Below are positions 32,823-33,194 of a stretch of 33,194 nucleotides of DNA, in pieces (position 1 is the first letter of the stretch; every line of letters begins with the position of its first letter). Source of the DNA: Bacteroidales bacterium (GTDB lineage Bacteria; Bacteroidota; Bacteroidia; Bacteroidales; Paludibacteraceae); contig DUQS01000040.1 in NCBI GenBank assembly GCA_012837685.1, positions 1 to 33,194 of the forward strand, read 5' to 3'. The notes beneath the pieces were generated by a model. That model ran no database searches, had not been told where the DNA came from, and was given only the letters and a program-made list of their open reading frames with translations. Made by a program: the position numbers and the translations under genes.

Positions 32823-33194
32823 TTATTTCAAAAAGTTAAAATCATTATTTCCAAGCCAATATTTCTCATATTTATCACTGACGCTATTTACATCAACTGC
32901 AACAAGTTTCAGGTCAAAAGTAATTTTAAAGTTTTTATAAGTAAATATTTTTGCTTGTCCGTTTTCTAAAAATAGCTTTTCAAATTCATCGACTTTGTTT
33001 TGATAGTCTGCATTGCTTGTTCCTTTGGGATCAACAAAAACGATTTTGTAGTTTTCATCTTTTTTTATCCAAAAAATAAAGTCAGGAAAAAATTTGCGAT
33101 AAATATTTTCTTTCTTATAGAAATACGGAATATGAAACGAATCTAAATTTTGATCTATTTTGCTAAACATCCAATTACAATCAGGTTTATTTTC
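32823..33194 (-). CDS. C-terminal end of a type III restriction-like helicase/nuclease, cut by window edge
   Basis: The minus-strand frame is open through the last base, so the 124 visible residues are a C-terminus and the ATG at 33170 is internal. NWMFSKIDQNLDSFHIPYFY is a landmark of the C-terminal part of type III restriction enzyme Res subunits and related DEAD/DEAH helicases. FFPDFIFWIKKDENYKIVFVDPKGTSNADY gives a PD-(D/E)xK nuclease core: P37-D38 and D55-x-K57 (numbered in the fragment). Residues after that form the usual short C-terminal region. The base composition is markedly more AT-rich than the metabolic genes, typical of defence genes. The helicase part and any Mod methyltransferase lie beyond the window, so a complete restriction system cannot be claimed. 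Confidence 0.8.
   Translation of the reverse strand, partial: ENKPDCNWMFSKIDQNLDSFHIPYFYKKENIYRKFFPDFIFWIKKDENYKIVFVDPKGTSNADYQNKVDEFEKLFLENGQAKIFTYKNFKITFDLKLVAVDVNSVSDKYEKYWLGNNDFNFLK

Overview
The window reads as chromosome of a Bacteroidota bacterium, most likely order Bacteroidales. Four things support this. The promoters are of the Bacteroides type (TTTG, 19-20 nt, TAnnTTTG). There is a type IX secretion plug protein (DUF5103 family). Three glycogen genes lie in the arrangement I associate with Bacteroides. The gene set also includes a family-typical malate dehydrogenase, a Porin_10-like porin and a paaK/ACT pair. An E. coli-type dihydroxyacid dehydratase is compatible with an anaerobe. 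I cannot place the genus. All gene-free gaps are under about 260 bp, and I saw no tRNA, rRNA, CRISPR array or insertion sequence.

Layout, left to right. 1-3.2 kb: the 3' part of pdxB, converging on a YycJ/WalJ-like metallo-beta-lactamase-fold gene, which diverges from rlmB and a pseudouridine synthase. 3.2-5.7 kb: a Skp/OmpH-like lipoprotein and a tiny membrane protein on the minus strand, then pepD. 5.7-10.2 kb: a minus-strand glycogen operon (debranching enzyme, GT4 glycosyltransferase, GH57-like protein). 10.3-12.9 kb: tatC and tatA, divergent, then the type IX plug protein. 13-15.4 kb: carboxy(nor)spermidine dehydrogenase and decarboxylase. 15.4-19.4 kb: a second MBL-fold hydrolase, a serine hydrolase and a SulP transporter. 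19.4-25.3 kb: a branched-chain amino acid operon read leftward (anchored coiled-coil protein, ilvD, ilvB, ilvN, acyl-ACP thioesterase). 25.3-30.2 kb: mdh, a porin, a membrane-anchored solute-binding protein and metA. 30.2-31.9 kb: an ACT-domain protein and paaK. 31.9-33.2 kb: an apparently N-terminally defective beta-barrel-like gene, then the 3' end of a type III restriction-like helicase/nuclease that runs off the window.

Most of the window is housekeeping metabolism: pyridoxal phosphate, rRNA modification, glycogen, polyamines, branched-chain amino acids, methionine and malate. The parts worth a second look are the GH57-like protein that appears to lack both catalytic residues and sits beside a debranching enzyme with a possible Asp-to-Asn change, the right edge where a defence-type gene begins, and several genes whose predicted promoters leave almost no 5' leader. 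I found no convincing new multi-gene system. The best candidate for accessory DNA is the last 1.3 kb, which is cut off by the window end.
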